DNA of 64,000 nt from Pseudomonas nitroreducens (lineage in GTDB: Bacteria > Pseudomonadota > Gammaproteobacteria > Pseudomonadales > Pseudomonadaceae): positions 186,001 to 250,000 of the forward strand of contig NZ_JALJXP010000004.1 in the NCBI RefSeq assembly GCF_024170165.1, read 5' to 3'. How positions within the stretch are numbered: position 1 is the stretch's first letter; each line of letters starts with the position of its first letter. The notes beneath the pieces are model-generated. The model was not told where the DNA came from, did not search any database, and saw only the letters and a list, made by a program, of their open reading frames with translations. The position numbers and the translations under genes are program-made. Below, in pieces: positions 36,648-46,452 of the stretch.

Positions 36648-37655
36648 ATGGAAATCCAGTCGGTGGTACGCATCGGCTCCTACACACTGCCCAACAGACT
36701 GATCCTGGCCCCGATGGCCGGCGTCACCGATCGTCCGTTCCGCCAGCTTTGTCGCCGCCTTGGCGCCGGCATGGTGGTATCGGAGATGGTCACCAGTGAC
36801 GTCCGCCTGTGGAACAGCCGCAAGTCGCGCCTGCGCCTGCAGCACGACCACGAGGATCAACCGCGTTCGGTGCAGATCGCCGGCGGCGACCCGCAGATGC
36901 TCGCGGAAGCCGCCCGCTGCAACGTGGAGCTGGGTGCCCAGATCATCGACATCAACATGGGTTGTCCGGCAAAGAAGGTTTGCAACAAGGCCGCGGGTTC
37001 CGCGCTGATGAAGGATGAACGGCTGGTGGCCGACATCCTCGAGGCGGTGGTCGCGGCGGTAGAGGTTCCCGTCACCCTGAAGATTCGCACCGGTTGGGAC
37101 CGGTCGAACAAGAACGGCGTGACGGTGGCGCGGATCGCCGAGCAGTCGGGCATCCAGGCGCTGGCGGTACACGGCAGGACCCGTGCCGACCTCTACACCG
37201 GCGAGGCGGAGTACGAAACCATCGCGGCGATCAAGCAGGCGGTTTCGATTCCGGTCTTCGCCAACGGTGATATCGATTCACCGCGCAAGGCACGGCAGGT
37301 TTTCGAGCAGACGGGCGTGGATGCCCTGCTGATCGGCCGCGCCGCCCAGGGCAACCCCTGGATCTTCCGCGAGATCGATCATTACCTGAGCACCGGTGAA
37401 CTTCTGCCGGCGCCGAGTCTGCAGGAGGTGCAGAGCATCCTGCTCGAACACCTGGCTGCATTGCATGCGTTTTATGGGGAGGAAATGGGTGTGCGAATTG
37501 CCCGCAAGCATGTGGGCTGGTACCTCGCAACCCTACCGGGAGCGGCGGAGTTCCGTTCCCAGTTCAATCGTTTGCAGGACACGGATGCACAGAGCGCCAG
37601 CGTCAGGCAGTTCTTCGCCGAGCGCCACAATAACGGAGAAGGGGTGGCCGCATGA
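36648..37655 (+). CDS. dusB: tRNA-dihydrouridine synthase B
   Basis: A 335-residue FMN enzyme that reduces uridine at position 17 of tRNA in the D-loop. It has [22 protein letters not shown] at the N-terminus, the catalytic cysteine (about Cys106) in [18 protein letters not shown], and the NGDIDSP and [14 protein letters not shown] motifs of Dus proteins. The start at 36648 ([18 protein letters not shown]) gives normal family length; the earlier ATG at 36567 adds an unlikely tail. The stop overlaps the fis start (ATGA). The dusB-fis operon is the classic gammaproteobacterial arrangement. Confidence 0.95.
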   Translation: MEIQSVVRIGSYTLPNRLILAPMAGVTDRPFRQLCRRLGAGMVVSEMVTSDVRLWNSRKSRLRLQHDHEDQPRSVQIAGGDPQMLAEAARCNVELGAQIIDINMGCPAKKVCNKAAGSALMKDERLVADILEAVVAAVEVPVTLKIRTGWDRSNKNGVTVARIAEQSGIQALAVHGRTRADLYTGEAEYETIAAIKQAVSIPVFANGDIDSPRKARQVFEQTGVDALLIGRAAQGNPWIFREIDHYLSTGELLPAPSLQEVQSILLEHLAALHAFYGEEMGVRIARKHVGWYLATLPGAAEFRSQFNRLQDTDAQSASVRQFFAERHNNGEGVAA

Positions 37656-37972
37656 CAACGATGACCGAGACATTAGTGAGTGGAATGACACCCGTGAGCG
37701 ACAACGCCAACCTTAAACAGCACCTGACCACTCCGACGCAGGAGGGCCAGACCCTCCGCGACAGCGTGGAAAAGGCACTGCATAACTATTTCGCCCATCT
37801 CGAAGGGCAGCCGGTCACGGACGTGTACAACATGGTGCTTTGCGAAGTCGAAGCGCCGCTGCTGGAAACCGTCATGAACCACGTGAAGGGTAACCAGACC
37901 AAAGCCTCCGAACTGCTGGGGCTGAACCGCGGGACCCTGCGCAAGAAACTCAAGCAGTACGATCTTCTCTGA
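37652..37972 (+). CDS. fis: Nucleoid-associated protein Fis
   Basis: A 106-residue DNA-bending regulator. The C-terminal half carries the core helices and the helix-turn-helix ([35 protein letters not shown]), almost identical to all Fis proteins. The N-terminal part includes the beta-hairpin used to contact invertases. It overlaps dusB by four bases and is translationally coupled to it. Fis is expressed at high level in early exponential phase, and its dusB-fis promoter is expected to be growth-rate controlled. purH starts 87 bases downstream. Confidence 0.97.
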   Translation: MTTMTETLVSGMTPVSDNANLKQHLTTPTQEGQTLRDSVEKALHNYFAHLEGQPVTDVYNMVLCEVEAPLLETVMNHVKGNQTKASELLGLNRGTLRKKLKQYDLL

Positions 37973-38059
37973 CAGGTGGCAGGCGCGGGCCCGCGACCAC
38001 AAGGTCAGCCGGGCCCACGCCTGACACGCGAAAAGCCCGAAGCCTTTGTGGAAGCCGTT

Positions 38060-39667
38060 ATGACCGACCAAACCACCCGCCTGCCCGTCCGCCGTGCGCT
38101 GATCAGCGTTTCCGACAAGACCGGCGTCGTCGATTTCGCCCGTGAGCTGGCTGCCCTCGGCGTGGAGATTCTCTCCACCGGCGGCACCTACAAGCTGCTC
38201 AAGGACAACGCCATCGCCGCCGTGGAAGTGGCCGACTACACCGGCTTCCCGGAGATGATGGATGGCCGCGTGAAGACCCTGCACCCGAAGATCCACGGAG
38301 GCATCCTCGGCCGTCGTGACCTCGACGGCGCGGTGATGGAAGAGCACGGCATCAAGCCGATCGACCTGGTGGCGGTCAACCTGTACCCGTTCGAAGCGAC
38401 CGTGGCCAAGGCCGACTGCGACCTGCCGACCGCCATCGAGAACATCGACATCGGCGGCCCGACCATGGTCCGCAGCGCGGCGAAGAACCACAAGGACGTT
38501 GCCATCGTGGTCAACGCCGGTGACTACGCCAGCATCGTCGGCGCCCTGAAAGCCGGCGGTCTGACCTATGCCCAGCGCTTCGACCTGGCCCTGAAGGCCT
38601 TCGAGCACACCTCGGCCTACGACGGCATGATCGCCAACTACCTGGGCACCATCGACCAGGCGCGCGACACCCTGTCCACCGAAGACCGCGGCGCCTTCCC
38701 GCGCACCTTCAACAGCCAGTTCATCAAGGCGCAGGAAATGCGCTACGGCGAGAACCCGCACCAGAGCGCGGCGTTCTACGTCGAGGCGAAGAAGGGCGAG
38801 GCCAGCGTCTCCACCGCCATCCAGCTGCAGGGCAAGGAGCTGTCGTTCAACAACGTGGCCGACACCGACGCCGCGCTGGAGTGCGTGAAGAGCTTCGTCA
38901 AGCCGGCCTGCGTCATCGTCAAGCACGCCAACCCGTGCGGCGTGGCGGTGGTTCCGGAAAACGAAGGCGGCATCCGCAAGGCCTACGACCTGGCCTACGC
39001 CACCGATACCGAGTCGGCGTTCGGCGGCATCATCGCCTTCAACCGCGAACTGGACGGCGAGACCGCCCAGGCCATCGTCGAGCGCCAGTTCGTCGAAGTC
39101 ATCATCGCCCCGAAAATCTCCGCAGCCGCCCGTGCCGTGGTCGCTGCCAAGGCCAACGTGCGCCTGCTGGAGTGCGGCGAGTGGCCGGCCGAGCGTGCGC
39201 CGGGCTGGGACTTCAAGCGCGTCAACGGCGGCCTGCTGGTACAGAGCCGCGACATCGGCATGATCACCGCCGATGACCTGAAGATCGTCACCCAGCGCGC
39301 CCCGAGCGAGCAGGAAATCCACGACCTGATCTTCGCCTGGAAAGTCGCCAAGTTCGTAAAATCCAACGCCATCGTCTACGCCAAGGCGCGCCAGACCGTC
39401 GGCGTCGGCGCCGGCCAGATGAGCCGCGTGAACTCCGCCCGCATCGCCGCCATCAAGGCCGAACATGCAGGCCTGGAAGTGAAGGGTGCGGTCATGGCAT
39501 CCGACGCCTTCTTCCCGTTCCGCGACGGCATCGACAACGCTGCCAAGGCCGGTATCACCGCGGTGATCCAGCCGGGTGGTTCGATGCGCGACAACGAAGT
39601 GATCGCCGCCGCCGACGAAGCCGGCATTGCAATGGTGTTCACCGGTATGCGCCACTTCCGCCACTAA
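38060..39667 (+). CDS. purH: Bifunctional AICAR formyltransferase / IMP cyclohydrolase
   Basis: A 535-residue enzyme performing the last two steps of de novo IMP synthesis. The N-terminal MGS-like domain (residues ~8-155, [33 protein letters not shown]) is the IMP cyclohydrolase. The remainder is the AICAR transformylase, with [14 protein letters not shown], the catalytic [10 protein letters not shown] motif, and [18 protein letters not shown]. The start at 38060 ([17 protein letters not shown]) is supported by family length. It precedes purD by 253 bases, a gap filled by a long inverted repeat and a short REP-like element. Confidence 0.97.
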   Translation: MTDQTTRLPVRRALISVSDKTGVVDFARELAALGVEILSTGGTYKLLKDNAIAAVEVADYTGFPEMMDGRVKTLHPKIHGGILGRRDLDGAVMEEHGIKPIDLVAVNLYPFEATVAKADCDLPTAIENIDIGGPTMVRSAAKNHKDVAIVVNAGDYASIVGALKAGGLTYAQRFDLALKAFEHTSAYDGMIANYLGTIDQARDTLSTEDRGAFPRTFNSQFIKAQEMRYGENPHQSAAFYVEAKKGEASVSTAIQLQGKELSFNNVADTDAALECVKSFVKPACVIVKHANPCGVAVVPENEGGIRKAYDLAYATDTESAFGGIIAFNRELDGETAQAIVERQFVEVIIAPKISAAARAVVAAKANVRLLECGEWPAERAPGWDFKRVNGGLLVQSRDIGMITADDLKIVTQRAPSEQEIHDLIFAWKVAKFVKSNAIVYAKARQTVGVGAGQMSRVNSARIAAIKAEHAGLEVKGAVMASDAFFPFRDGIDNAAKAGITAVIQPGGSMRDNEVIAAADEAGIAMVFTGMRHFRH

Positions 39668-39675
39668 GGTGGATC

Positions 39676-39791
39676 GGACGCGCTGAAGCAGGCATCTGCT
39701 GCGTTGCCCGAACGTTCCCCAATGCTCATTGCCAGAAGGCAACTCCGCTTGGTGAACGCTCGGGCGCCTTGCATCTACCCGCTCCATCGCG
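39676..39791. repeat. Long imperfect inverted repeat between purH and purD
   Basis: Left arm 39676-39733 and right arm 39739-39791 are roughly complementary over about 55 bases around the loop AGAAG. Core pairs include TTGCC/GGCAA and CGAACGTTC/GAACGCTCG. Similar GTTCGGGCAACGCAGCAGATGC-like sequence is, from memory, recurrent in Pseudomonas genomes. It could end or attenuate purH transcription. Confidence 0.6.
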
Positions 39792-39839
39792 CCCCTTGAG
39801 ATCGATTGATCAAGAGCGCGATTCGGTCGTAAAGCATTT

Positions 39840-39885
39840 GTAGGTTGGGCCGGGCGGCGCTCCGCGAGCGAAGCGATACCCAACA
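39840..39885. repeat. Short REP-like palindrome (GTAGGTTGGGC class)
   Basis: GTAGGTTGGGC and GCGATACCCAAC form the arms around a GGGCGGCGCTCCGCGAGCG centre. A separate small hairpin CCGGCAAAGCCGG follows at 39888-39900, just before the purD ribosome site. Confidence 0.6.
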
Positions 39886-39920
39886 ATCCGGCAAAGCCGG
39901 AACTGTTCAGGAGAACTCCA

Positions 39921-41210
39921 ATGAACGTACTCATCATCGGCAGCGGCGGTCGCGAGCACGCGCTGGCCTGGAAGGTCGCGCAGGATTCGCGCGTGCAGAA
40001 GGTCTTCGTCGCGCCGGGCAACGCCGGCACCGCCACCGAAGCCAAGTGCGAAAACGTCGCCATCGACGTGCTGGCCCTGGAAGAGCTGGCCGACTTCGCC
40101 GCGAAGAACGTGCAGCTGACCATCGTCGGCCCCGAGGCGCCGCTGGTCAAAGGCGTGGTCGACCTGTTCCGCGCCCGTGGCCTGGACATCTTCGGCCCCA
40201 CCGCCGGCGCCGCCCAGCTGGAAGGTTCCAAGGCCTTCACCAAGGACTTCCTCGCGCGCCAGCAGATCCCCACCGCCGACTACCAGAACTTCACCGAAGT
40301 CGAGCCGGCGCTGGCCTATCTGAAAGAGAAAGGCGCGCCCATCGTGATCAAGGCCGACGGCCTGGCCGCGGGCAAGGGCGTGATCGTCGCCATGACCCTG
40401 GCCGAAGCCGAGGAAGCCGTGCGCGACATGCTCGCCGGCAACGCCTTCGGTGACGCCGGTTCGCGCGTGGTGATCGAAGAGTTCCTCGACGGCGAGGAAG
40501 CCAGCTTCATCGTCATGGTCGACGGCCAGAACGTGCTGCCCATGGCCACCAGCCAGGACCACAAGCGCGTCGGCGATGCCGATACCGGCCCGAACACCGG
40601 CGGCATGGGTGCCTACTCCCCCGCCCCGGTGGTGACTGCTGACGTGCATAAGCGCGTGATGGACGAAGTGATCTACCCGACCGTGCGCGGCATGGCCGAG
40701 GAAGGCAACGTCTACACCGGCTTCCTCTACGCCGGCCTGATGATCGACAAGAGTGGCAAGCCCAAGGTCATCGAGTTCAACTGCCGCTTCGGCGACCCGG
40801 AAACCCAGCCGATCATGGTGCGCCTGGAATCCTCCCTGGTCCTGCTGGTCGAGGCCGCCCTGGCCAAGGCGCTGGACAAGGTCGAAGCCACCTGGGACCC
40901 GCGTCCCACCGTGGGCGTGGTGATCGCCGCTGGCGGCTACCCGGGCGACTACGCCAAGGGTGACGCCATCGAAGGTCTCGACGAGGCCGCCCAGCTCGAC
41001 GGCAAGGTGTTCCACGCCGGTACCGCGCTCAAGGATGGCCAGGTCGTCACCGCCGGCGGCCGCGTGCTGTGCGCCACCGCCATCGGCCCGAGCGTCTCCT
41101 CGGCCCAGGAGCAGGCTTACCGCCTGGCCGAGAAGATTCGCTGGAACGGCAGCTTCTACCGCACCGACATCGGCTATCGCGCCATCGCCCGCGAGCGCGG
41201 CGAAGGCTGA
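39921..41210 (+). CDS. purD: Phosphoribosylamine-glycine ligase (GAR synthetase)
   Basis: A 429-residue ATP-grasp enzyme for the second step of purine synthesis. Its start MNVLIIGSGGREHALAWKVAQ is diagnostic, and the ATP-grasp segments KADGLAAGKGV, DTGPNTGGMGAYSPAPVV and VIEFNCRFGDPETQ are all present. AGGAGAA lies 6 bases upstream of the ATG. A strong stem-loop follows at 41221-41248, before retS. purH and purD being adjacent is usual in gammaproteobacteria. Confidence 0.97.
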   Translation: MNVLIIGSGGREHALAWKVAQDSRVQKVFVAPGNAGTATEAKCENVAIDVLALEELADFAAKNVQLTIVGPEAPLVKGVVDLFRARGLDIFGPTAGAAQLEGSKAFTKDFLARQQIPTADYQNFTEVEPALAYLKEKGAPIVIKADGLAAGKGVIVAMTLAEAEEAVRDMLAGNAFGDAGSRVVIEEFLDGEEASFIVMVDGQNVLPMATSQDHKRVGDADTGPNTGGMGAYSPAPVVTADVHKRVMDEVIYPTVRGMAEEGNVYTGFLYAGLMIDKSGKPKVIEFNCRFGDPETQPIMVRLESSLVLLVEAALAKALDKVEATWDPRPTVGVVIAAGGYPGDYAKGDAIEGLDEAAQLDGKVFHAGTALKDGQVVTAGGRVLCATAIGPSVSSAQEQAYRLAEKIRWNGSFYRTDIGYRAIARERGEG

Positions 41211-41220
41211 TCCGACGGGC

Positions 41221-41248
41221 GGAGGCGTCCCCCGTCGGACGCCTCCTT
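41221..41248 (+). terminator. Stem-loop after purD
   Basis: GGAGGCGTCC and GGACGCCTCC form a perfect 10-base stem around CCCGTC, followed by TT only. It is a plausible terminator with a weak T tract, lying about 90 bases before retS. Confidence 0.65.
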
Positions 41249-41335
41249 CCCGCTGGTCCCGGCGTGCACGGGTGGATTACGGCCTTCAGCACACTTGGCT
41301 ATAATCCGCCCACTCACTACCGAAGGGACTTCGCC

Positions 41336-44131
41336 GTGCGTCGGCTCTGGACTGCCACAGGACTCCTCGTCAGCTTGCTGCTGGCCGCTCTGGTCTGTCT
41401 TCCGACCTATGCGGCAAGCCAGGATCCCGGCTGGTCCCAGCTCCACGACAGTGACGCCCGCCTGCAACTGCAGGACGTGATCTCCCCGCGCTACCGCACT
41501 CTCTTCAGCCCCCTCGACATCAACGATCTGCACGCCCCCGCCGGCCCCGGCGCGACCTGGCTGCACTTCCGCCTGCCCGCCAACGACGAGCCCCAGCAAC
41601 TGCGCCTGTTCGCGCCGAGCCTGGACAGCTTCGAGATGTTCATCCTCGACGGGCAGAAAGTCCTCGAACAGAAGAGCGCCGGCAACCTCTCCCCGGTGCA
41701 GCGCCCGCTGCTCAACAGCGACCTGGTGATCCCGCTGCGCAGCGCCGCCGAGCCGCTGGACCTGTACCTGCGCCTCGCCTCGACCCTGCCGCTGCGCCCG
41801 AACATCAGCATCGAGGCCGCCGGCCAGCCGAGCAACGACCAGCGCCCGCTGCACTTCGGCGTGCTGATCGGCTGCCTGGCCATGCTGCTGCTCTATAACC
41901 TCGTGCGCTTCGCCTACACCCGCGTCGCCAGCGGCCTGTGGCTGGCCGGCGTGCATGCGAGTCTGCTGCTGGCCTGCCTCAACCTGTTCGGCCTGCTCAG
42001 CCCCTGGTACGGCAACAGCCAGTCGCTGCAGCCGATGATTGCGCTGGGCTGCCTGGTGGTAACGCTGATCTGCGGCCTTGGCTATACCGCCAGCTTCTTC
42101 CGTGACCTCACCCCGCGCCTGCCGCTCAAGCGCCTGCTGCTGGGCGGCACCGCCGCGCTGGCGGTGCTGTGCATCGCGCTCAACCTGCTGTTCGGCCTGT
42201 CCATCAGCAGCCTGGTCTACGGGCTGATCACCCTGGTGACCCTGGGCATTCTCGGCGTGGCGGTCTACTACTGGATTCACGCCTACCGGCCGGCACGCCT
42301 GTTCGCCATCGGCATGGGGCTGTTCGTGGTGGTCTGGTGCCTGAGCCTGCCTTCGCTGCTGGGCTACGTGGCGACCCGCGCGGAATGGCTCGGCAGCGGC
42401 CTGCTCGGCCTCTCGGCGGTGGTCGGCTTCCTGCTCAGCCTGGCACTCGCCGAGCGCCAGCGGAAAATCCAGAACGACCATTTCGCCGCGAGCCGCCAGC
42501 GCGCCGCCAACGTTGCCGAGCTGAAAGCCAAGGGCGATTTCCTGGCGAAGATCAGCCACGAGATCCGCACCCCCATGAACGGTGTGCTGGGCATGACCGA
42601 GCTGCTGCTCGGCACCCCGCTCTCGGCCAAGCAGCGCGACTATGTGCAGACCATTCACAGCGCGGGCAACGAGCTGCTCTCGCTGATCAACGAGATTCTC
42701 GACATCTCCAAGCTGGAGTCCGGGCAGATCGAGCTGGACGAGGTGCAGTTCGACCTCGGCGCACTGATCGAGGACTGCCTGGCGATCTTCCGCGCCAAGG
42801 CCGAGCAGCAGAAGGTCGAGCTGATCAGTTTCACCCAGCCGCAGGTGCCGCGCATCGTCAGTGGCGACCCGACGCGCCTGCGCCAGGCGGTGCTGAGCCT
42901 GCTGGACAACGCCTTCAAGCAGACCGATGAAGGCGAGATCCTGCTGGTGGTCGCCCTCGACGGCCCGCCGACCCAACCGCGCCTGCGTATCGCCGTGCAG
43001 GACAGCGGCCGCCCGCTGGACAGCGCCGACCGCCAGGCCCTGCTCACCGCCGAGCTGCACAGCCGCGACTTCCTCTCCGCTACCCGTATGAGCAGCCGTC
43101 TCGGCCTGATCATCGCACGCCAGCTGATCCGCCTGATGTCCGGCGATTTCGGAATAGAGAGCGGTGACAGTGGTGGCGATTCGGGCAACCTGCTGTGGCT
43201 GAGCCTGCCGCTGGACCCGCAGCAGATCGACCAGGTCGGCGCCGATCTCGACGGCCCGCTGCAGGGCGCACGCCTGCTGGTGGTGGACGACAACCAGACC
43301 TGCCGCAAGGTGGTGGTGCAGCAATGCAGCGCCTGGGGCATGAACGTCAGCGCGGTGTCCTCGGGCAAGGAAGCGCTGGCGCAGCTGCGCACCAAGGCGC
43401 ACCTACGCGAGTACTTCGACGTGGTCCTGCTGGACCAGGACATGCCCGGCATGACCGGCATGCAGCTGGCGACCAAGATCCAGGAAGACCCGAACCTCAA
43501 CCACGACATCCTGCTGATCATGCTCACCGGCATCAGCAACGCACCGAGCAAGATCATCGCGCGCAACGCGGGGATCAAGCGCATCCTGGCCAAGCCGGTG
43601 GCCGGCTACACGCTCAAGGCCACCCTCGCCGAAGAGCTGTCGCAGCGTGGCCCGAGCGGTGTGAGCAACTACCTCGCGCCGGCCAGCGAACCGACTTCGA
43701 ACGTGCCGCCCAGTGACTTCCGCATCCTCGTCGCCGAGGACAACAGCATCTCCACCAAGGTCATCCGCGGCATGCTGAGCAAGCTCAACCTGCAGCCCGA
43801 CACCGCCAGCAACGGCGAGGAAGCCCTGGCCGCGATGAAGGCCACCCAGTACGACCTGGTGCTGATGGACTGCGAGATGCCGGTGCTCGACGGCTTCTCC
43901 GCCACTGAACGCCTGCGTGCCTGGGAAGCCAGCGAACACCGCCCGCACACCCCGGTGGTGGCGCTCACCGCGCACATCCTCAGCGAGCACAAGGAGCGCG
44001 CGCGACTGGTCGGCATGGACGGCCACATGGCCAAGCCGGTGGAACTGTCGCAACTGCGCGAGCTGGTGGCCTACTGGGTCGGCGAGCGTGACCGCCGCCT
44101 GCGCCAGCAGAGCGACGCGCTCCCCTCCTGA
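41336..44131 (+). CDS. retS: Hybrid sensor histidine kinase RetS
   Basis: About 931 residues from a GTG start at 41336; longer in-frame extension upstream runs over the purD terminator and is rejected. Signal/anchor at the N-terminus leads to a periplasmic 7TMR-DISMED2 domain (~35-170) and a seven-helix 7TMR-DISM membrane domain (~180-395). HisKA follows (His408 in ISHEIRTPMNG), then a HATPase domain (~510-610) and two receiver domains with Asp700 and Asp845. RetS antagonises GacS and so controls the shift between acute and biofilm lifestyles in P. aeruginosa. Identity rests on this unusual architecture and on its place directly downstream of purD. The ATPase domain is degenerate in known RetS; I could not judge that here. 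Confidence 0.9.
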   Translation: MRRLWTATGLLVSLLLAALVCLPTYAASQDPGWSQLHDSDARLQLQDVISPRYRTLFSPLDINDLHAPAGPGATWLHFRLPANDEPQQLRLFAPSLDSFEMFILDGQKVLEQKSAGNLSPVQRPLLNSDLVIPLRSAAEPLDLYLRLASTLPLRPNISIEAAGQPSNDQRPLHFGVLIGCLAMLLLYNLVRFAYTRVASGLWLAGVHASLLLACLNLFGLLSPWYGNSQSLQPMIALGCLVVTLICGLGYTASFFRDLTPRLPLKRLLLGGTAALAVLCIALNLLFGLSISSLVYGLITLVTLGILGVAVYYWIHAYRPARLFAIGMGLFVVVWCLSLPSLLGYVATRAEWLGSGLLGLSAVVGFLLSLALAERQRKIQNDHFAASRQRAANVAELKAKGDFLAKISHEIRTPMNGVLGMTELLLGTPLSAKQRDYVQTIHSAGNELLSLINEILDISKLESGQIELDEVQFDLGALIEDCLAIFRAKAEQQKVELISFTQPQVPRIVSGDPTRLRQAVLSLLDNAFKQTDEGEILLVVALDGPPTQPRLRIAVQDSGRPLDSADRQALLTAELHSRDFLSATRMSSRLGLIIARQLIRLMSGDFGIESGDSGGDSGNLLWLSLPLDPQQIDQVGADLDGPLQGARLLVVDDNQTCRKVVVQQCSAWGMNVSAVSSGKEALAQLRTKAHLREYFDVVLLDQDMPGMTGMQLATKIQEDPNLNHDILLIMLTGISNAPSKIIARNAGIKRILAKPVAGYTLKATLAEELSQRGPSGVSNYLAPASEPTSNVPPSDFRILVAEDNSISTKVIRGMLSKLNLQPDTASNGEEALAAMKATQYDLVLMDCEMPVLDGFSATERLRAWEASEHRPHTPVVALTAHILSEHKERARLVGMDGHMAKPVELSQLRELVAYWVGERDRRLRQQSDALPS

Positions 44132-44150
44132 TTCTCCCCAGCCCCTGTTC

Positions 44151-44207
44151 TCCCTGTAGGAGCGGGCCATGCCCGCGATCGCGCCCATGGGGCGCTCCCA
44201 CAGGGAG
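44151..44207. repeat. REP-type element, GGGCCATGCCC class
   Basis: TCCCTGTAGGAGCGGGCCAT and CCATGGGGCGCTCCCACAGG form the arms, with GCCCGCGATCGCG between. It separates retS from marC. Confidence 0.8.
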
Positions 44208-44335
44208 CGCCAGCGCCAACCAGTGCAACCGGCCAGCAAGAATCAACGCGCGCCTGCCCCGCCGCAATGCCACCCGCCGCCCCAGCCGCTATGCTTTGCC
44301 CTGCCGCGCCCACTCAATCCGGACGAGTCGTTCCC

Positions 44336-44929
44336 ATGCAAGCGATGTTCAGCGTGTACCTGAAGATGCTGGTGCTCTACAGCCCCTTCTTCGTCCTCTC
44401 CTGCTTCATCAGCCTCAACCGCGGCTTCGCCCCCCGCGACCGCAAGCGCATGGCCTGGCGCGTGGCCCTGGCGGCGCTGATCGCCAGCGTGCTGCTGTAC
44501 CTGTTCGGCCGCTACATCTTCACCCTGTTCGGCATCACCGCCGACGCCTTCCGCATCGGCGCCGGCTCGGTGCTGTTCATCTCCGCCCTGGGCATGGCCC
44601 AGGGGCGCTCGGCGGTGCAGGCCGACAACGTGCAGCAGGACGTCACCATAGTCCCGCTGACCATCCCCATCACCGTCGGCCCCGGCACCATCGGTGCGCT
44701 GCTGGTGATGGGCGTGAACCAGGACTGGGAGCACAAGCTCCTCGCCCTGGCGGCAATCTTCCTCGCCTGCCTGACGGTGGGCATCACGCTCTACCTCTCG
44801 GACAAGATCGAGAAGGTTCTCGGCGAGCAGGGCCTGATGATCGTCAGCCGCCTGATGGGGCTGTTCGTCTGCGCCCTCGCCGCGCAGATCATCATGACCG
44901 GCGTGCGCGGCTACTTCATCCCGCAGTGA
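44336..44929 (+). CDS. MarC-family (UPF0056) membrane protein
   Basis: A 197-residue inner-membrane protein with six predicted spans. It has the MarC-family segments: YSPFFVLSCFISL near the start, then VLFISALGMAQG, and the conserved LTIPITVGPGTIGALLVMG. MarC was once linked to multiple antibiotic resistance but its true function is unknown. The ATG at 44336 is chosen from the family start (MQAMFSVYLKMLVLYSPFFVLS). Two GCGCACCAAAG direct repeats and a sigma-54 promoter belonging to urtA lie just downstream. Confidence 0.85.
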   Translation: MQAMFSVYLKMLVLYSPFFVLSCFISLNRGFAPRDRKRMAWRVALAALIASVLLYLFGRYIFTLFGITADAFRIGAGSVLFISALGMAQGRSAVQADNVQQDVTIVPLTIPITVGPGTIGALLVMGVNQDWEHKLLALAAIFLACLTVGITLYLSDKIEKVLGEQGLMIVSRLMGLFVCALAAQIIMTGVRGYFIPQ

Positions 44930-44950
44930 CGCGCCCCTTTGGGGAGCACC

Positions 44951-44980
44951 GCGCACCAAAGGGCGTTCGGCGCACCAAAG
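44951..44980. promoter_or_regulatory. Two direct GCGCACCAAAG repeats upstream of the urtA promoter
   Basis: GCGCACCAAAG occurs at 44951-44961 and 44970-44980, a 19-base period, with a looser GCGCACTGAAA following. They lie 75-105 bases before the sigma-54 promoter, where an enhancer-binding protein would act. GCACCA is the half-site of the NtrC consensus, though here arranged directly rather than as an inverted pair. Confidence 0.4.
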
Positions 44981-45054
44981 CCGCGCACTGAAAAACCTCA
45001 CCTATACGACAGAAAATCGCGTGCAGCCCATCTGCGCCAAGGCTTTTGCCTGTT

Positions 45055-45070
45055 TGGCACGGATGCTGCG
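45055..45070 (+). promoter_or_regulatory. Sigma-54 (RpoN) promoter of urtABCDE
   Basis: TGGCAC-GGATG-CTGCG has the -24 GG and -12 GC pairs of the TGGCAC-N5-TTGCW consensus at the exact spacing, with one mismatch in the -12 element. It is 95 bases before the urtA start. Nitrogen-limitation control through NtrC is the expected mode for urea transport genes. Confidence 0.75.
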
Positions 45071-45165
45071 ATGGCAGCTTCGACCCGAGCGTGGGTCGCC
45101 CCAATTCCGGGGAAGCTGCCGCACCGGCAACTCCCCGCCCCTGGATAGCCAAGGAGGCTGCCGCG

Positions 45166-46434
45166 ATGAAACGTCGTCCGCTGTTGCAAAGTACGCTGGC
45201 CATGAGCGCCCTGCTGCTCACCGGTCTGTTCCCGTTCAGCTCCCAGGCCGCCGAGACCATCAAGGTCGGCATCCTGCATTCGCTGTCCGGCACCATGGCG
45301 ATCTCCGAGACCTCGCTCAAGGACATGGCGCTGATGACCATCGACGAGATCAACGCCAAGGGCGGGGTGAACGGCAAGCAACTCGAAGCGGTGGTGGTCG
45401 ACCCGGCGTCCAACTGGCCGCTGTTCGCCGAGAAGGCACGCCAGCTGCTGACCCAGGACAAGGTCGCGGTGGTCTTCGGCTGCTGGACCAGCGTGTCGCG
45501 CAAATCCGTGCTGCCGGTGTTCGAGGAGCTCAACGGCCTGCTGTTCTACCCGGTGCAGTACGAGGGTGAGGAAATGTCGCCCAACGTCTTCTACACCGGT
45601 GCCGCGCCGAACCAGCAGGCCATCCCGGCGGTGGAGTACCTGATGAGCGAGGACGGCGGCGCCGCCAAGCGCTTCTTCCTGCTGGGCACCGACTACGTCT
45701 ACCCGCGCACCACCAACAAGATCCTGCGCGCCTTCCTGCACAGCAAGGGCGTGGCCGACAAGGACATCCAGGAGGTCTACACGCCGTTCGGCCACAGCGA
45801 TTACCAGACCATAGTCGCCGATATCAAGAAGTTCTCCGCCGGCGGCAAGACCGCGGTGATCTCCACCGTCAACGGCGACTCCAACGTGCCCTTCTACAAG
45901 GAGCTGGCCAACCAGGGCCTGGAAGCCACCGAGGTTCCGGTGGTGGCCTTCTCCGTGGGCGAGGAGGAGCTGCGTGGCATCGACACCAAGCCGCTGGTGG
46001 GCAACCTCGCCGCGTGGAACTACTTCGAGTCGGTGAAGAACCCGGAAAACACCAGGTTCGTCGCCGACTGGAAGGCCTACGCCAAGGCGAAGAACCTGCC
46101 CAACTACAGCACCGCGGTGACCAACGACCCGATGGAGGCCACCTACGTCGGCATCCACATGTGGGCACAGGCCGTGCAGAAGGCCGGCAGCACCGACGTC
46201 GACAAGGTCCGCGAGGCCATGGGCGGGCAGACCTTCAAGGCGCCGTCTGGCTTCACCCTGACCATGGACAAGACCAACCACCACCTGCACAAGCCGGTAA
46301 TGATCGGCGAGATCGAGGACAACGGTCAGTTCAACGTGGTCTGGAAGACCCCCGAGCCGATCCGCGCCCAGCCGTGGAGCCCGTTCATTCCGGGCAACGA
46401 CAAGAAGCCGGATTACGCGGTGCGCAGCAACTGA
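45166..46434 (+). CDS. urtA: Urea ABC transporter, substrate-binding protein
   Basis: A 422-residue periplasmic binding protein of the Leu/Ile/Val-binding fold, specific to urea (or short amides). A signal peptide (MKRRPLLQSTLAMSALLLTGLFPFSSQAA) is followed by ETIKVGILHSLSGTMAISETSLKD, the standard UrtA start. VFGCWTSVSRKSVLPVFEELNGLLFYPVQYEG is the family-specific segment. AAGGAGG is an excellent ribosome site 6 bases upstream. It is the first gene of urtABCDE behind a sigma-54 promoter. Close relatives (FmdDEF amide transporter) exist, but linkage to urease genes makes urea the likely substrate. Confidence 0.95.
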   Translation: MKRRPLLQSTLAMSALLLTGLFPFSSQAAETIKVGILHSLSGTMAISETSLKDMALMTIDEINAKGGVNGKQLEAVVVDPASNWPLFAEKARQLLTQDKVAVVFGCWTSVSRKSVLPVFEELNGLLFYPVQYEGEEMSPNVFYTGAAPNQQAIPAVEYLMSEDGGAAKRFFLLGTDYVYPRTTNKILRAFLHSKGVADKDIQEVYTPFGHSDYQTIVADIKKFSAGGKTAVISTVNGDSNVPFYKELANQGLEATEVPVVAFSVGEEELRGIDTKPLVGNLAAWNYFESVKNPENTRFVADWKAYAKAKNLPNYSTAVTNDPMEATYVGIHMWAQAVQKAGSTDVDKVREAMGGQTFKAPSGFTLTMDKTNHHLHKPVMIGEIEDNGQFNVVWKTPEPIRAQPWSPFIPGNDKKPDYAVRSN

Positions 46435-46452
46435 TCCGGAGCGGGCCCAGAG

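Noticed and set aside
37673-40273. 866-codon open frame on the minus strand opposite fis-purH-purD
   Set aside because: Complement shadow of three well-identified genes; no recognisable domain.
41174-43402. 742-codon open frame on the minus strand opposite retS
   Set aside because: Gln/Ala/Glu-rich shadow of the kinase gene with no domain.
44336-44929. MarC as an antibiotic-resistance gene
   Set aside because: The resistance link of the MarC family is not supported by later work; called only by family.
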